Of a stretch of DNA of 64,000 nt, positions 11,064 to 21,725 are shown piece after piece. The translations under genes were made by a program, and so were the position numbers. Position 1 is the stretch's first letter. Each line of letters starts with the position of its first letter. The notes under the pieces were generated by a model, which was not told where the DNA came from, did no database searches, and saw only the letters and a program-made list of their open reading frames with translations. The DNA is from Oscarella lobularis (lineage: Eukaryota > Porifera > Homoscleromorpha > Homosclerophorida > Oscarellidae), in NCBI RefSeq assembly GCF_947507565.1, contig NC_089185.1, positions 2,480,001 through 2,544,000 of the forward strand, written 5' to 3'.

Positions 11064-11814
11064 TTTTGAAGAAAATGACTCGATCGCGAATACACTCTAG
11101 TCCTTCTAAAAATAAAAAGGTGTTGTTCTAGACACTTAGCGCCGTCAGAAAGACTCTAGCTACAGCAACGAATCTATTAGAGCTTCTACGGAGTGGGCTT
11201 CACCTCCCACAGCTCCAACGCTACAAAAAGACGTCTGACTCTTATTACCTGGTGAAACGATGGCAGAGACAATTCCCCCAAGTCCTTTCGTCCTTCGTCA
11301 CTCTCTTCCCAACGACGTTCTCATCTCCGCTGTAGGTTCCTAAAAGAAATACAAAACGTTTTAGTGAAGCTACATACATATTTACGCGGTTGGAGTTCAG
11401 CCCGTGCTGGTGTCTCTAAATTAGGGGCTCGAAAACCCAGCGGATCGCGAAGAGAGGCCCAGACGTTTCGGTTCGAGTAAAAGAACTTCCCTGGGCAACT
11501 TACTGGATGCGTACTGAAAGCGATGAACGTGGAACAATGAGGGGAAAGCGATTAGCGGCGAAGTCGGATGAAAACGAGTTTGAAACGCGCGAACGCTTAC
11601 CCTGCTTGAAGAAAAAAGACTGTCGCATCATTCTGAAGAGGTGTAGCCGCCAAAGGACGCAGGATCGCTTTGCTAGGCGGAGATTCTGGTCCATTCATGG
11701 CTCGCACAAGTCCCGGACTGGTAGAGCACGCCCGGATTACCTAATGATTAAAATTGGCATCAAACATTCAACACTATACACTATTGAGAGAAAATAATGA
11801 CAGAGCACCTCTGA
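11064..11814. other. Intergenic stretch, nothing recognised
   Basis: No gene supported. One weak stem (gtggg/cccac) lies around 11190-11215. A 96-codon plus-strand frame at 11507-11797 shows no domain. Confidence 0.4.
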
Positions 11815-12005
11815 GTTAGCTAACTAAGTGAACCTGTATGCACCATAGGTACCGCAGCAAAGAAAATAAACTAATTAGCTAAGTTGTGTTTAGGCCGAAA
11901 ATTTCACTCAGTCAATTTAGCTATACGCTTCATGATTGATCTGGCGGCTTAGTTTTGAAAAGTTTGGCGCGTAAAAGCTACAACAAATACCCCTTTGTTC
12001 ATCAG
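11815..12005 (+). pseudogene. Frizzled-like pseudogene fragment (exon 4 start and exon 5 start)
   Basis: 11830-11860 matches the intron 3/exon 4 junction of the intact Frizzled-like gene (around 20270-20305: aacct, tatgca, ataggcaccgcag). 11905-12005 matches the start of exon 5 (around 20463-20580), including ctcagtcaatttagct and cgtaaaagctacaa. Frames are broken. Similarity stops about 50 bp before the kinase gene and resumes with exon 6 on its far side at ~16201. Confidence 0.7.
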
Positions 12006-12055
12006 AATTTGACGTTATATTTTGGAGCTAATCCTCTACAATAACGATTACTTGC

Positions 12056-15000
12056 TCACTTAACTTGACTGTCGCAGTCTTTCAGCATCAAAAGGACGTC
12101 ACGAAACATCGGTCTTTCCTGCGGCTTGAATTTCACGCACTGCTCTAGTATCTCGTTGAAAAACGGCGGAACGTCCGCGGCTAGACCCTCTGGAAGTCGG
12201 CCTCCACCCATAACATGCAAGCGAACAAGATCATTTCTCATTCCTGCATAAATATCTACTTGTACATACTCAACGAAAATTAATTAATCGAACCTTGGTA
12301 GGGATGCTGCTTTTCCCGAACTTCCCAAAGCAAAACACCGTAGCTATAGACGTCGGATTTCCTAGCCAAATCTTTCTTCGTGCTCTCGTCACCGTCACCG
12401 CACGGACGCTGAGAATATCTTTCCGGAGCAATGTGCGTGACCGTGCCAGCGGGACGCGATCCGTCCCGCTCAGTCGTGATCGAACTAATGCCGGACATTT
12501 TCGAAAGGCCAAAATCAGCCACCTAGAAACATAAAATATTTTTTAATTAATTTAAATTACCAAGAGACCGCGACCTTGCAAATGAACGGTTCTTTCCGGC
12601 GTCGATCGATATCGACTAGAACGTTCTGCGACTTCAAGTCCTGATGAATAACGCACGGATGATTATAGTGGAGATGAAGCATTCCTTCAGCTATTTGCTT
12701 CGCAAAGGCGATACGCGTTTGCCACTGGTCGACCGCTCGTTCATGTTCGTTCGACTTGAGAAGGGAAGACAAACTTCCGCCGCTTACGAACTCGGTAACG
12801 AGAGCGTAGTGCCGGGGAACGGCGCAAAGCCCGATTAGACTCAAAATGAAGGGATTGGGCTTGATTCGAAGGAGAACGGTGGCTTCCTTTTTGAACATAT
12901 CGTATTCACTACATAGAGAGATTAATACAAGGAAACTCTCGGATATATAAGTATATGCACTTCTCCGCTCGTCTTCTTTTGAAATCGTAGAAAAGTTTGA
13001 CGGCGACCGCTTTCTCTTGGCCGTCTTTCTTCAGCGACGCTTTGTATACCTCGCCGCACGCTCCTCCGCCGACGAAATCTTTGTCTTCATCATAGACAAG
13101 CTCTTCGCGTTGAATTTGAAGAGAGGGATCCAAAAGGGCCTCCTATATGTAGAACAAAAAAATAAGTCATAATGATTCACGCGTAGGAACACAATAGACA
13201 GACTCTGGTCATATTCTCATAGATTTCGGGAAAGACTTCTTGTGCACTGGAGCCGAGGTCTGCGGCGAAGAGCGCGGCGCACAAGGCGTCACGCGTTGCG
13301 TCGAGACGATGCTTTCGGATCCACGCTTGGAGAAAGCGACACGGTTGATCTTCTCTCTCCATTGCCTCGATTTTATCGATTTCTGATTCGGTGAAGACGG
13401 GCACGATGAAACGAGCGACGACTCGCCAACGCGAACGCATGAGGAACGTGAGATCTTCGATTTCTTGATGAGACGGATTGAATTCGAGAGCTATAGAAAG
13501 AACAATGCATGAGACGACTAAAGTGACATTTACTGTACCTAGTTCATGCTTCAAGGAAGAACGAGAAGACGATTGAATGCAAAGACATTGTCTCCGATCG
13601 CCGGATTCAATCGTAATGCTAACAGACGCTGTTGAAAGTCGTTCGAGAAGCTTTCCCTTGCTGCAGGACGAAAAGAAAAACGATCGGACCCACGCGTCAA
13701 TGGGACTATCTCTCGCCGCCAAACACTGTTGCATGTTAATAAAATATTTTTTTCCGAGACTTTTATTGATCCAGCCTTCGACGTCGTCCGCTTCGACGAC
13801 GTTCGATTCGGTAGGCGAGAGAAGAAGATTGAGGGGTCGATCGAGGAGGAGCGGCTGAAGGCGATCGAGATTGCGATAAGCGAGATAGCGATCCCGATGT
13901 TCGGGTCGCGTCGAGACGACGCAAAGATCAATGTGCCAGGCGTCCGGAATTTTGACCCTTTCAAAAGCGAGAGCTCGAAATGTCGACGCACGACAACCCA
14001 AACCGTAGAAATGAGTGAAGAAACTGCATCCCGCATTGTCGGAAGACGGCGAAGAGACGACGACTTTGACGACGGACGACTGAAGATGAGCGACGATTCG
14101 TCCAATGACGATCGGCCTATTGAACGTAATTTCGTGCTCAGTCTTCCCCAACGGCTCGTGAGGCTGATAAAAGAAAACGACCTTAGAAGCGCTCGTCGTC
14201 GCCGTCGCCGGATCGAGATTCAGACCGTGCTCGTGACACATTTCAATTTGCGTGTGCTGATGGTCGGAGGGAAGAGACAGTTGAATGAGATCGCTTACAA
14301 ATTCGTCGTCATTGACGCCGTGCGATTGTTTGGCGTCGAACGTGAAAACGTTGAAGCCGATGGACGTTGGCGTGGAAATTTCGCCGGGGTGAATTCGAAG
14401 GGTTGAGCGCGTATTGGGAATAGAGATCACCGCTCCTTTGTCCGAAGACACGGTAGTCGAGAATTCTTTCCATCGAGTGAAGATGAGAACGCTTTGGACC
14501 GTTACCACGGCGATCACGTCTTCTACTCGAGTTGGAGTGGGATGCAGCAACTCGCGCTCCATTGAAGACAACGTATCACAATTCTAAAAAAATATTGAAC
14601 ACAACGTTTTTGCACGTGGTTTCACAAACCATAAGCGGAGAGTCGATTTTTTTGCAGACCGGTTCGCTCAAGTCATGGCGAAGAATGCTTGAGCCAACAT
14701 TCGTTAGATCTGTGCGCACGAAAATGAAAGAGAATTATGGTCTTACTCTCCAGAAAGATATCGATTACCGTATTTCAAAATATCCAGCAGCGCTTCGGGA
14801 ATGTTCTTTCCTACTTCATACGGCGATCCTCCAAATCGCGCAAAGAAGAGAACGCCTCTCGTGACGACAGAACACACCGAATGTCGGCCTGTTGGAATAG
14901 GCTCATCTAATATTTTCACCTGTCAAATATTAGATATCGAGTTCGTGGCACTTTCATAATACAGAAATTATATCATAGCACCTCTTTGCATTTGTAAGAG

Positions 15001-15987
15001 TCAATTAGAATCAATTGTGACCGAGAAAGAGGAAACCTGTTTGCACCGTACCCCCACAAGATCAAAGCCACTGGCCCAACTGCAGAAATATCGACGACAA
15101 CTGCAGAATGGAAGAATCGAGAGAAGGGGTAATTATCCAGTTGCATTTCAATCCACTCCTACGTAAACGAGAAGGCATCATTTTCGTATTCGAAAACGCA
15201 ACCTCCTTACCACGGAGTCGAAGTGAAAGAGAAAGACATCGTTGAGAGTTCTCTCGAGACTCATGCCTCCAATCAGAATGGCTCGATTAACGTCGACCGC
15301 AGTGAAGGAATGTGCGTATCGTGGAGACGGCATTCGTCCTCTGCATTCGACAGGAATCCACTTCCCTTCCATTATAATTATATACAGATATACAGTCTAT
15401 GCGCACAATAAGTTCAATGACTTACGCTTTCGTAAAGAAAACATCCAAACTTCGTTGTTCAATCCCACGTCAGGATCTCTCGGATATGGAATCCACTGAG
15501 AAGCCGGAATCGGTGAGAGAATTTTCGTTCCTTTTCCTCCCATCAGGACGAGATGCTCGTCGCCTTTTCTCCCGAGCACGCACAGTCCGTGGCACATTCT
15601 CCCAACAGGCGTGCACGTCGATTGGTCGCTTTGAATACGCCGTTGCCATTCGAGCGTCGACGCGTCCAATTTGTGAAAATCGCTCGAATAGACCGGACGA
15701 CCATCGGACGAGGCATAGAAACCCCCAAACTGATAAATATCTCGATTTTGAACGACGGCGATTCGTGCGTCACCACACGGTTGAGGAACGTCGGATGGGC
15801 TGTTGGATAGCGCTCGTCGTTGATTCCATGCATTGGTTGACAAATCGAAGCACTCAATCGTCTCGTGGGAGCAGTAAAACTTATGTCCTCTCGCTTCACT
15901 CACCGCTAATCCTCCCCATAAAAGAATTTCGTTGTCGATCGTAGCGCTGACGTGACCGTATCGAGATTGCGGGCACGCGGAAGTCAT
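12056..15987 (-). CDS. Kelch - ZU5/UPA-like - Death - TKL kinase protein, ~1,129 aa
   Basis: Exons, 5' to 3' on the minus strand: 15987-15426, 15365-15211, 15158-14982, 14919-14769, 14709-14630, 14583-13539, 13490-13204, 13142-12961, 12908-12575, 12522-12294, 12243-12056. All phases agree. Residues 1-350 are Kelch repeats (SRYGH, LLWGG, GRHS, ARFGG). Residues ~375-720 look like ZU5 then UPA (GAVISIP, FVSDLIQLSLP); this part is tentative. Residues ~735-815 form a Death domain (W..VA, IDKIE, FLQAWI, DALCAAL). Residues ~835-1129 are a TKL-type kinase: GGGACGEV loop, VAVK lysine, HQDLKSQN catalytic loop (Arg of HRD is Gln), DFG, APE, DVYSYG. Likely a cytoplasmic signalling kinase. The start at 15987 could be extended by an upstream exon. 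No close homologue is known to me with this order. Confidence 0.85.
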
Positions 15988-16200
15988 CGTCCGAGAGCAA
16001 GTACGTCGAGAGGCGGTTCGATGACGAAAGAGGAGCGGGGAGAAGTCTTCAAGCGCAAAGATCGTTCAAGCTTCTTTTCTAAAGGTCCGGTTCCGGTTGT
16101 CGTCACGTGATTCCCCATTGAAACCAGCTCTATTGAGAAAGCCCTATACAGTACGAAAACAGAAAAATCAAAAACAGAAATGCGAAACCAAATACTAGAG

Positions 16201-16620
16201 TTCTCTTCTTTTGACGTCAAAGGAATTAGGTCTTAAGGGGGATAACCCGAGGAAACGCGGTACAAAATTGTGGAAGAGTATGCATTTGTTCAGAATTTTT
16301 TCTACTACGTGTCTATTCCCATTGCCTAAGTTTCGTGGATATGGCAACGACTATTATCAAGAGAAAACGCGTATAAGTAAGTACGCCAATTATTAATCCA
16401 ATTGTTTGACTGCACTAAAAAAAGTGATCGAACCGCAGCATTTACCAGATATTGGTCGAATTGGCGCTTCAATCAATTGAATCCTTAATAATAAATGTGC
16501 AATCACTTTGGAGCAGCTGTGGGAAGTTTAGAAAGATATCGACTCGATGATATGGCAGAACGTTCAAGCGAACTTACTCGGCCATTTTCATCATCGTCAA
16601 CTCAGATACTCACGTTCGTT
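16201..16620 (+). pseudogene. Frizzled-like pseudogene fragment (exon 6)
   Basis: Matches 20840-21315 of the intact Frizzled-like gene: ccgaggaaacgcggtacaaaatt, gcaacgactattatcaa, gaattggcgcttca and the C-terminal gaacg-tcaagcgaa block. Small indels and stops break the frame. With 11815-12005 it forms one dead gene copy split by the minus-strand kinase gene. Confidence 0.75.
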
Positions 16621-16848
16621 TCATATCCGTGAACTTCAAAATAGACTGTGAAGAGAAAGGTAATCACTGATCAACAGTGCTCCGTCTTCGTTCTTCACCC
16701 GTACACCGTTTCATTGTCACTCTCTCTATAAATAAAGACCATTCGGTAAACTTTGACAACAGAACGCACTGAGAAAACGTCAAAAACGAATCGAAACATC
16801 TTGTGAATACGGGAGCGCGTGCATAGAAGAAAACCCGGATACTTGTCG

Positions 16849-18564
16849 ATGATGATGGAAGAAAACGCTTTCGCCACTGCTTTCACAAAGAGTGGCAGTT
16901 CTTCAGCTGCAATGGAAACAATTGAACGTTATCGGCAGTCCGAGCATCTGTGCGACGTCGTTCTCATCAGCAAAGACGGGCAGCGATTTCCAGCTCACAG
17001 AGTAATACTGGCAGCAGCTAGTCGGTTTTTTGATCGCATGTTCAGCGGAAGCTTTCGAGAAAGTAACCAGACCGAGGTCGCTCTCAGAAACATCGATGGA
17101 ACATTACTGAAGATGTTGATGGATTTCGCCTACAAAGGTGAAACCACGTGCCCTGAGGCTGTTGAAAACGTCCTATCCCTTTACGAGGCGGCGCACTATG
17201 TGCAATTCGACGAGCTCTTTGAGATGTGCAGCGGCTGGCTCAAACGCCACCTTGACACGTCTAATTGCCTAAGCATGGCAATCGTTGCTGATCGATACGA
17301 TGATTCGGAATTACGTCGTGTTGCTGATTGCATTTCTGCCGTTAATATTTTGGCCTTGTTGGAGAGCGAGGAGTTTCTCTGTCTCTCAGTTGAACATTTG
17401 AGTAGGATTATTGCTCAAGATGATTTGGGCGTGAAGTCCGAAGACGAAGTGCTAATTGTTGTGCAAAAGTGGGTCAAGTACGATGAATTGTCTCGTCGAG
17501 ATCACGTCGAATCACTATCGAAATTCATCCGTTTTCCACTACTTGATTTCAAGGAGACAAGTGGAGTTCTTTCGGATCTCGACTTGGTTTCTCACTATCA
17601 CTCGTCAGACGGGTCCCATCAACGTCGATTTGGATGCCAAGACGTTCTACTTCTTGCTGGTGGGGTGCAACAAGAAGAAGTGATGAAAGTGGCTGGGTAT
17701 GTGGCGAGCCGACAAGCTAGAATATATAACGCCAACAGTGACATGTGGAATGCATTCCCTTCCCTGGCAATTGAAGCGGCTCGGCCTGGGATCGCAACGT
17801 CCCGTGGCGGGCTCTACGCTCTTGGTGGCCATCATTCTTGTCAATTTGATAACGGTCGGATAACTTATCGGACTACCAACGTAGTCCAGCGATACGATCG
17901 TGAGCGACGTCGGTGGGTTGATGACGTAGAACATATGTCTTGTCCAAGACGAGGACATGCAATAGTCGGCTGTGACTCTCGCATTTACGGGATGAGCCTT
18001 GGACAGAGCCAGAGCAGATTGATGTGCGAAGTATTTGATCCAGAAAGACAAAGTTGGATTGCTGTTTCGCCTCCCAAACAATATTTCACTCATGGCTACA
18101 TCTTGTCTATGCTAGACAATAAGGTTTTTGCAATTGGCTGTAAAGGTGACGAACTTGGCTATATGAAGTATTATCCAGTGGAAAACCGTTGGTGTGAATT
18201 GAGGCCTTGTACATTGCCACGCCGTTTCTCGGCCAAGACACTAATGAACCCTGGTTATTGCCACTTTGTGTCCACGGGAGACAGAATTTACGTTCATAAT
18301 TCGTCATGTATTCGTAGGGCGGCGGCAATTTTTGACAGTTGTAGCGAGAGCTTCTCTTTTGTAGACGAGTTTTTTCCATTCACTGGCTGCAATGGACTCG
18401 CTTATGATATTGAGAACAAGAGAATGTATCAGCTAGGCAATGGCGGAATTTCAATTTACGAGGAACGTGCGAAGAAGTGGGACTTGAGAGCTGTGGAAAA
18501 AAAGTTCAACTTCAAAGTCGGCTGCGCTGTTGTCGACAGAAAGCTGATTAACTTCGTTGAGTAG
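16849..18564 (+). CDS. KLHL-type BTB-BACK-Kelch protein, 571 aa
   Basis: Intronless. I start at the first of three consecutive ATGs (16849); an in-frame GTG lies further up at 16819. BTB at about residues 30-130 (SEHLCDVVLISKDGQRF), BACK to ~250, then Kelch repeats (GGVQ, ALGG, WIAVSPPK, MYQLGNGG) to the stop. Very close to the gene at 21726-23459: both share an identical run of codons around CPEAVENVLSLYEAAHY. Likely Cullin-3 adaptor by family. It lies just 3' of a Frizzled-like exon 6 relic, in the same arrangement as the intact receptor and the next KLHL gene. Confidence 0.93.
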   Translation: MMMEENAFATAFTKSGSSSAAMETIERYRQSEHLCDVVLISKDGQRFPAHRVILAAASRFFDRMFSGSFRESNQTEVALRNIDGTLLKMLMDFAYKGETTCPEAVENVLSLYEAAHYVQFDELFEMCSGWLKRHLDTSNCLSMAIVADRYDDSELRRVADCISAVNILALLESEEFLCLSVEHLSRIIAQDDLGVKSEDEVLIVVQKWVKYDELSRRDHVESLSKFIRFPLLDFKETSGVLSDLDLVSHYHSSDGSHQRRFGCQDVLLLAGGVQQEEVMKVAGYVASRQARIYNANSDMWNAFPSLAIEAARPGIATSRGGLYALGGHHSCQFDNGRITYRTTNVVQRYDRERRRWVDDVEHMSCPRRGHAIVGCDSRIYGMSLGQSQSRLMCEVFDPERQSWIAVSPPKQYFTHGYILSMLDNKVFAIGCKGDELGYMKYYPVENRWCELRPCTLPRRFSAKTLMNPGYCHFVSTGDRIYVHNSSCIRRAAAIFDSCSESFSFVDEFFPFTGCNGLAYDIENKRMYQLGNGGISIYEERAKKWDLRAVEKKFNFKVGCAVVDRKLINFVE

Positions 18565-18884
18565 CTAAGGTTCGTGAAAATATTTTGTTGTCTTTGTATG
18601 TGTGATTATGAGGTTGCGAATAACCCAACGACTGTTAGAGATTGCTAATTATCTGTTCAATCGGTATCACTTTATGGAAATGTACGCAAAGAATTCTTTA
18701 TTGACTAACACGTATGCATCGCCTGATTACGTCACGGCAGTGAAAGAGGCCGTGTGAGCTTTATACCACAGATGGAATAAATTATTGAAGTGAAAGAGAA
18801 GCTGTTGCGTTGGAACGTGATATGTAGGATCAATGCGCAAGCTCTACAAAATAAAATCAAAAAGAGGAATACCCAAATACAAAA

Positions 18885-18930
18885 GTAGTCAAAGGAAGTA
18901 TTAGGAGGATACCCCGAGGAAACGCTGCAT
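18885..18930 (+). pseudogene. Short Frizzled-like exon 6 relic
   Basis: gtcaaaggaagtattagg followed by gataccccgaggaaacgc resembles the start of exon 6 (20850-20900) and the relic at 16215-16260. Only ~45 bp is left. Confidence 0.45.
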
Positions 18931-18939
18931 GTAGAAAGA

Positions 18940-19105
18940 GTACACCGCGCTTGATATAGACGCAAATCAGCGCGAAACCGAAACTGCGCCTACGCACAAC
19001 AGGCAGGATTGTGCAATGCATATGCATAGATCTAAGTTTTGGTTTTCCTGTCGGATAACAATAGTAAGCCGCGGCGTCTTGTCCAATTACAATTATGGTT
19101 CGATA
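18940..19105. repeat. Direct repeat of the Frizzled-like gene's intron 1, located in its 5' flank
   Basis: Blocks acaccgcgcttga, atcagcgc, aaccgaaactgc, caacaggca, gtgcaatg and tagatctaagttttggtttt reappear in order at 19396-19560 inside intron 1. The upstream flank and first intron are thus copies of each other, with exon 1 between them. Confidence 0.6.
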
Positions 19106-19219
19106 CTATAAGCAGGTCTAGATAAGACGAAAGCTACGGATGCGCATGCACGCGCGCTCTGACAGCTCAATCTCAACGAAAGTCCTGTTCACTTCAGTCA
19201 GTTTTTTTTTCTCGTTCAA

Positions 19220-21349
19220 ATGGCTACTCGAGAGCTTCCAAAGCCTACTAGCACAGGATTACATCATAACAACCAGAGCAAAATTCGCAGACGCCTAAAG
19301 CTGGCTGGCTTAGGATTTAGCCTCATAGTTTTGCTGATGCTAACCGCCGCGCCCGTCTTCGCTTACTACTTCGTACCACCAACAACTTCGTCGGTAAGTA
19401 GACACCGCGCTTGAGATACGCATTTCAGCGCAAAACCAAAACTGCACCTGCCACCAACAGGAGTGTGCAGTGTATATATACCGTACTATTTATACATGTA
19501 TATATATAGATCAAAGTTTCGGTTTTTATAGGATAATAATAAAACGACGTCCTGTCAAAGCATTCCCAAGAGTCTACTGAACAGATCTGTATGCAGTACC
19601 GTGTTGGCACCTCAGATAAAAAAAGATAAAATCCTAAATGTTTCCGTGACGGGATGCGGAAACTTTTCTCAGGTTGACAACGACCTGCGTTTTCTCATCG
19701 CAAAACTATCGCAATTGCTAGAGGAGAGTAAAACTTTACAGCTTCTTTGCAATATCGCTTTCAAAGAATGCGCCGATAGCGGATATCACAACTACGAGAC
19801 GTCAAATAGCCAAATCAATTGTTCGGGACTTTTAAAATTTCAAAACAGATTTCGTACAGTATTAGCTGAGAAAGCGTCATCTTGCCTAACGCTTCCCGAA
19901 TGCGCTCAGCATGGCGTAAATATCTCAAATGAAACAATCTGTCCTAAACCTCTCATAGCTTCGAAAAGCAAATATGCACTAGAACGTGGGTTCTATTGCT
20001 CGCCCGCATGCGAGCAGGCAAATTGGGAATCTGGCATCTTTGGTACCAGCTCTTACATCTTAATGTGCGCTTCTGTGATATTGTTGTGGATTTGCAATGT
20101 CATCCTTTTCATCACATGGGCAAAAGCAAAGAAATTGTACGAGAAATGCCCTTCAAACTGATTATTCAAATTTATACGTTCGTTTAGATTAACCTGTCAA
20201 TCTGCGGCTGGCTTACTTTTACTTATATCTCTATCCACATTAAGTGAGTATATTTGTACAGAATAGTTAACCTATACGTATATGCATTATAGGCACCGCA
20301 GACACAATTCCACTCATTCTCGGACAAAAGCGGACTTACTGCAAGCATGACAGTATGATTGATTCGTGGAACGACCCCACTACAGTCTGTCATATCCAAG
20401 GTAAGAAAATTGACCTAAGTTGCCGCCATGCACGCACAAAGCAATAATTCAATACGTTTCAGGAATGCTCAGTCAATTTAGCTACATTTCAGTTTCGATC
20501 TGGTGGCTAGGTTCCGTTTTCAATACAGTTTTGACAGTCTGGAGACCCGAACAGTTTGGCCGTAAAAGCTACAAGAAATCATTCCTTGTTCAACTGACTC
20601 TCTTGTTTCTTATCGTGGGAGGAGAAGCTACTTTCGCTTTTATACACGACCTGAAGTACGCAAGAGAAACGCCCTACGCAGTCGTGTGCTCTACTGCGTC
20701 GAACGTCTGGTTTTTCTACGTTTTGACGCTGCCAGCTGTCGTCGCAATAGTCTGTGGTACACTTATGTCCGTTTTCGTTATGATTAAGCTGCATCGGGTA
20801 AGAAAACGCGTCTCTAAAATTTGAAATACACCATAACGTTACTCTCCTCTGAAGGCAAAGGAAATAAGCCTTAGTGGGATACCTGAGGAAACACGGTACA
20901 AAATTGCGGAAGAGTATGCACTGGTCCAGAAACGCTTTTTTCTACTATCCATAATCATTCCCCTAAGTTTCGCTTCGGGTGTGGCAACGACTATTATCAA
21001 CAGCAAGACGCTCATGAATAAATACGCCAACTATTCTGATTGCTCAAGCGCCAATAATCGGTTTGCAGTCGATCGTTGTATATCTGAGCATTTACCAGAT
21101 GTTGGTTGGATTGGCGCTTCAGTCAATTGGATCCTTTGTGATTTATGTGCGATCGCTTTGGTGGCCTACTGCCTAATTCCAAAGTCAGCAAGAATCGTTT
21201 GGTTACAGTTGTGGGGAAAATGCAAAAAGAGACAGTTCAGAAAGAGATGGGGCGCTGATATGACTGAACGCTCAAGCGAAGTTACTCGACTATTTTCATC
21301 ATCGTCAAATCAGAGGCAATTGGACTTACTTTCAGAGAACTCGGACTAA
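19220..21349 (+). CDS. Frizzled-like seven-transmembrane receptor, 562 aa
   Basis: Exons 19220-19393, 19616-20136, 20188-20243, 20293-20400, 20463-20797, 20855-21349; introns 48-62 bp except the first (222 bp); all phases agree. A hydrophobic N-terminal segment (residues 29-52) is a signal sequence or anchor. Residues 59-200 are Cys-rich with a CRD-like LLCNIAFKEC motif. TM1 ~205-229, TM2 ~233-252. TM3 has C-x-I-x-G-M-L followed by SIWWLGSVF, a class F hallmark. TM5 is followed by MIKLHRVRKRV; TM6 ~421-443, TM7 ~487-508. After TM7, the Wnt-signalling KTxxxW motif is not intact: the sequence is KSARIVW. So this is a class F relative that may not bind Dishevelled in the usual way. Confidence 0.88.
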
Positions 21350-21725
21350 ATGTTTACGAGCGATTGCATGACGGCAAAAATTGCAGACCACCTAGCTGCA
21401 TGATTTAGCTCAGAAGCTGAACATCTATGTAGTTTTCTCACTTTGTCTGCCTATTTGGCTCTGTAAAATCCTTCTTTCGAGACACAAGCGATCATCTGAC
21501 ATCCGCGTAGGCCCTAAAAGAACCCCTAAGTGAAACGCAATGTCAACCAACTGTATTCTGACCTCTTTCTTGACTCGCTGTCGCTGCATTGCTCCTCTGA
21601 AGACCACTCAGTAAGCTACGAGAACGGAAAGAAACCTCTTCCAATACGGGAGCGCGAGTCTCACTGAGTGAGAAACCACCCGGATACACTCCCGGATACG
21701 ACGGAGTCAGCACAGAGACAGCACG

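Noticed and set aside
13729-14406. 225-codon plus-strand open frame
   Set aside because: Antisense shadow of the large ZU5/UPA-like exon of the minus-strand kinase gene; composition is Arg/Asp-rich and domain-free.
16819-16848. Longer N-terminus for the KLHL gene
   Set aside because: The extension begins with GTG, not ATG; the ATG cluster at 16849 fits the length of the family better.
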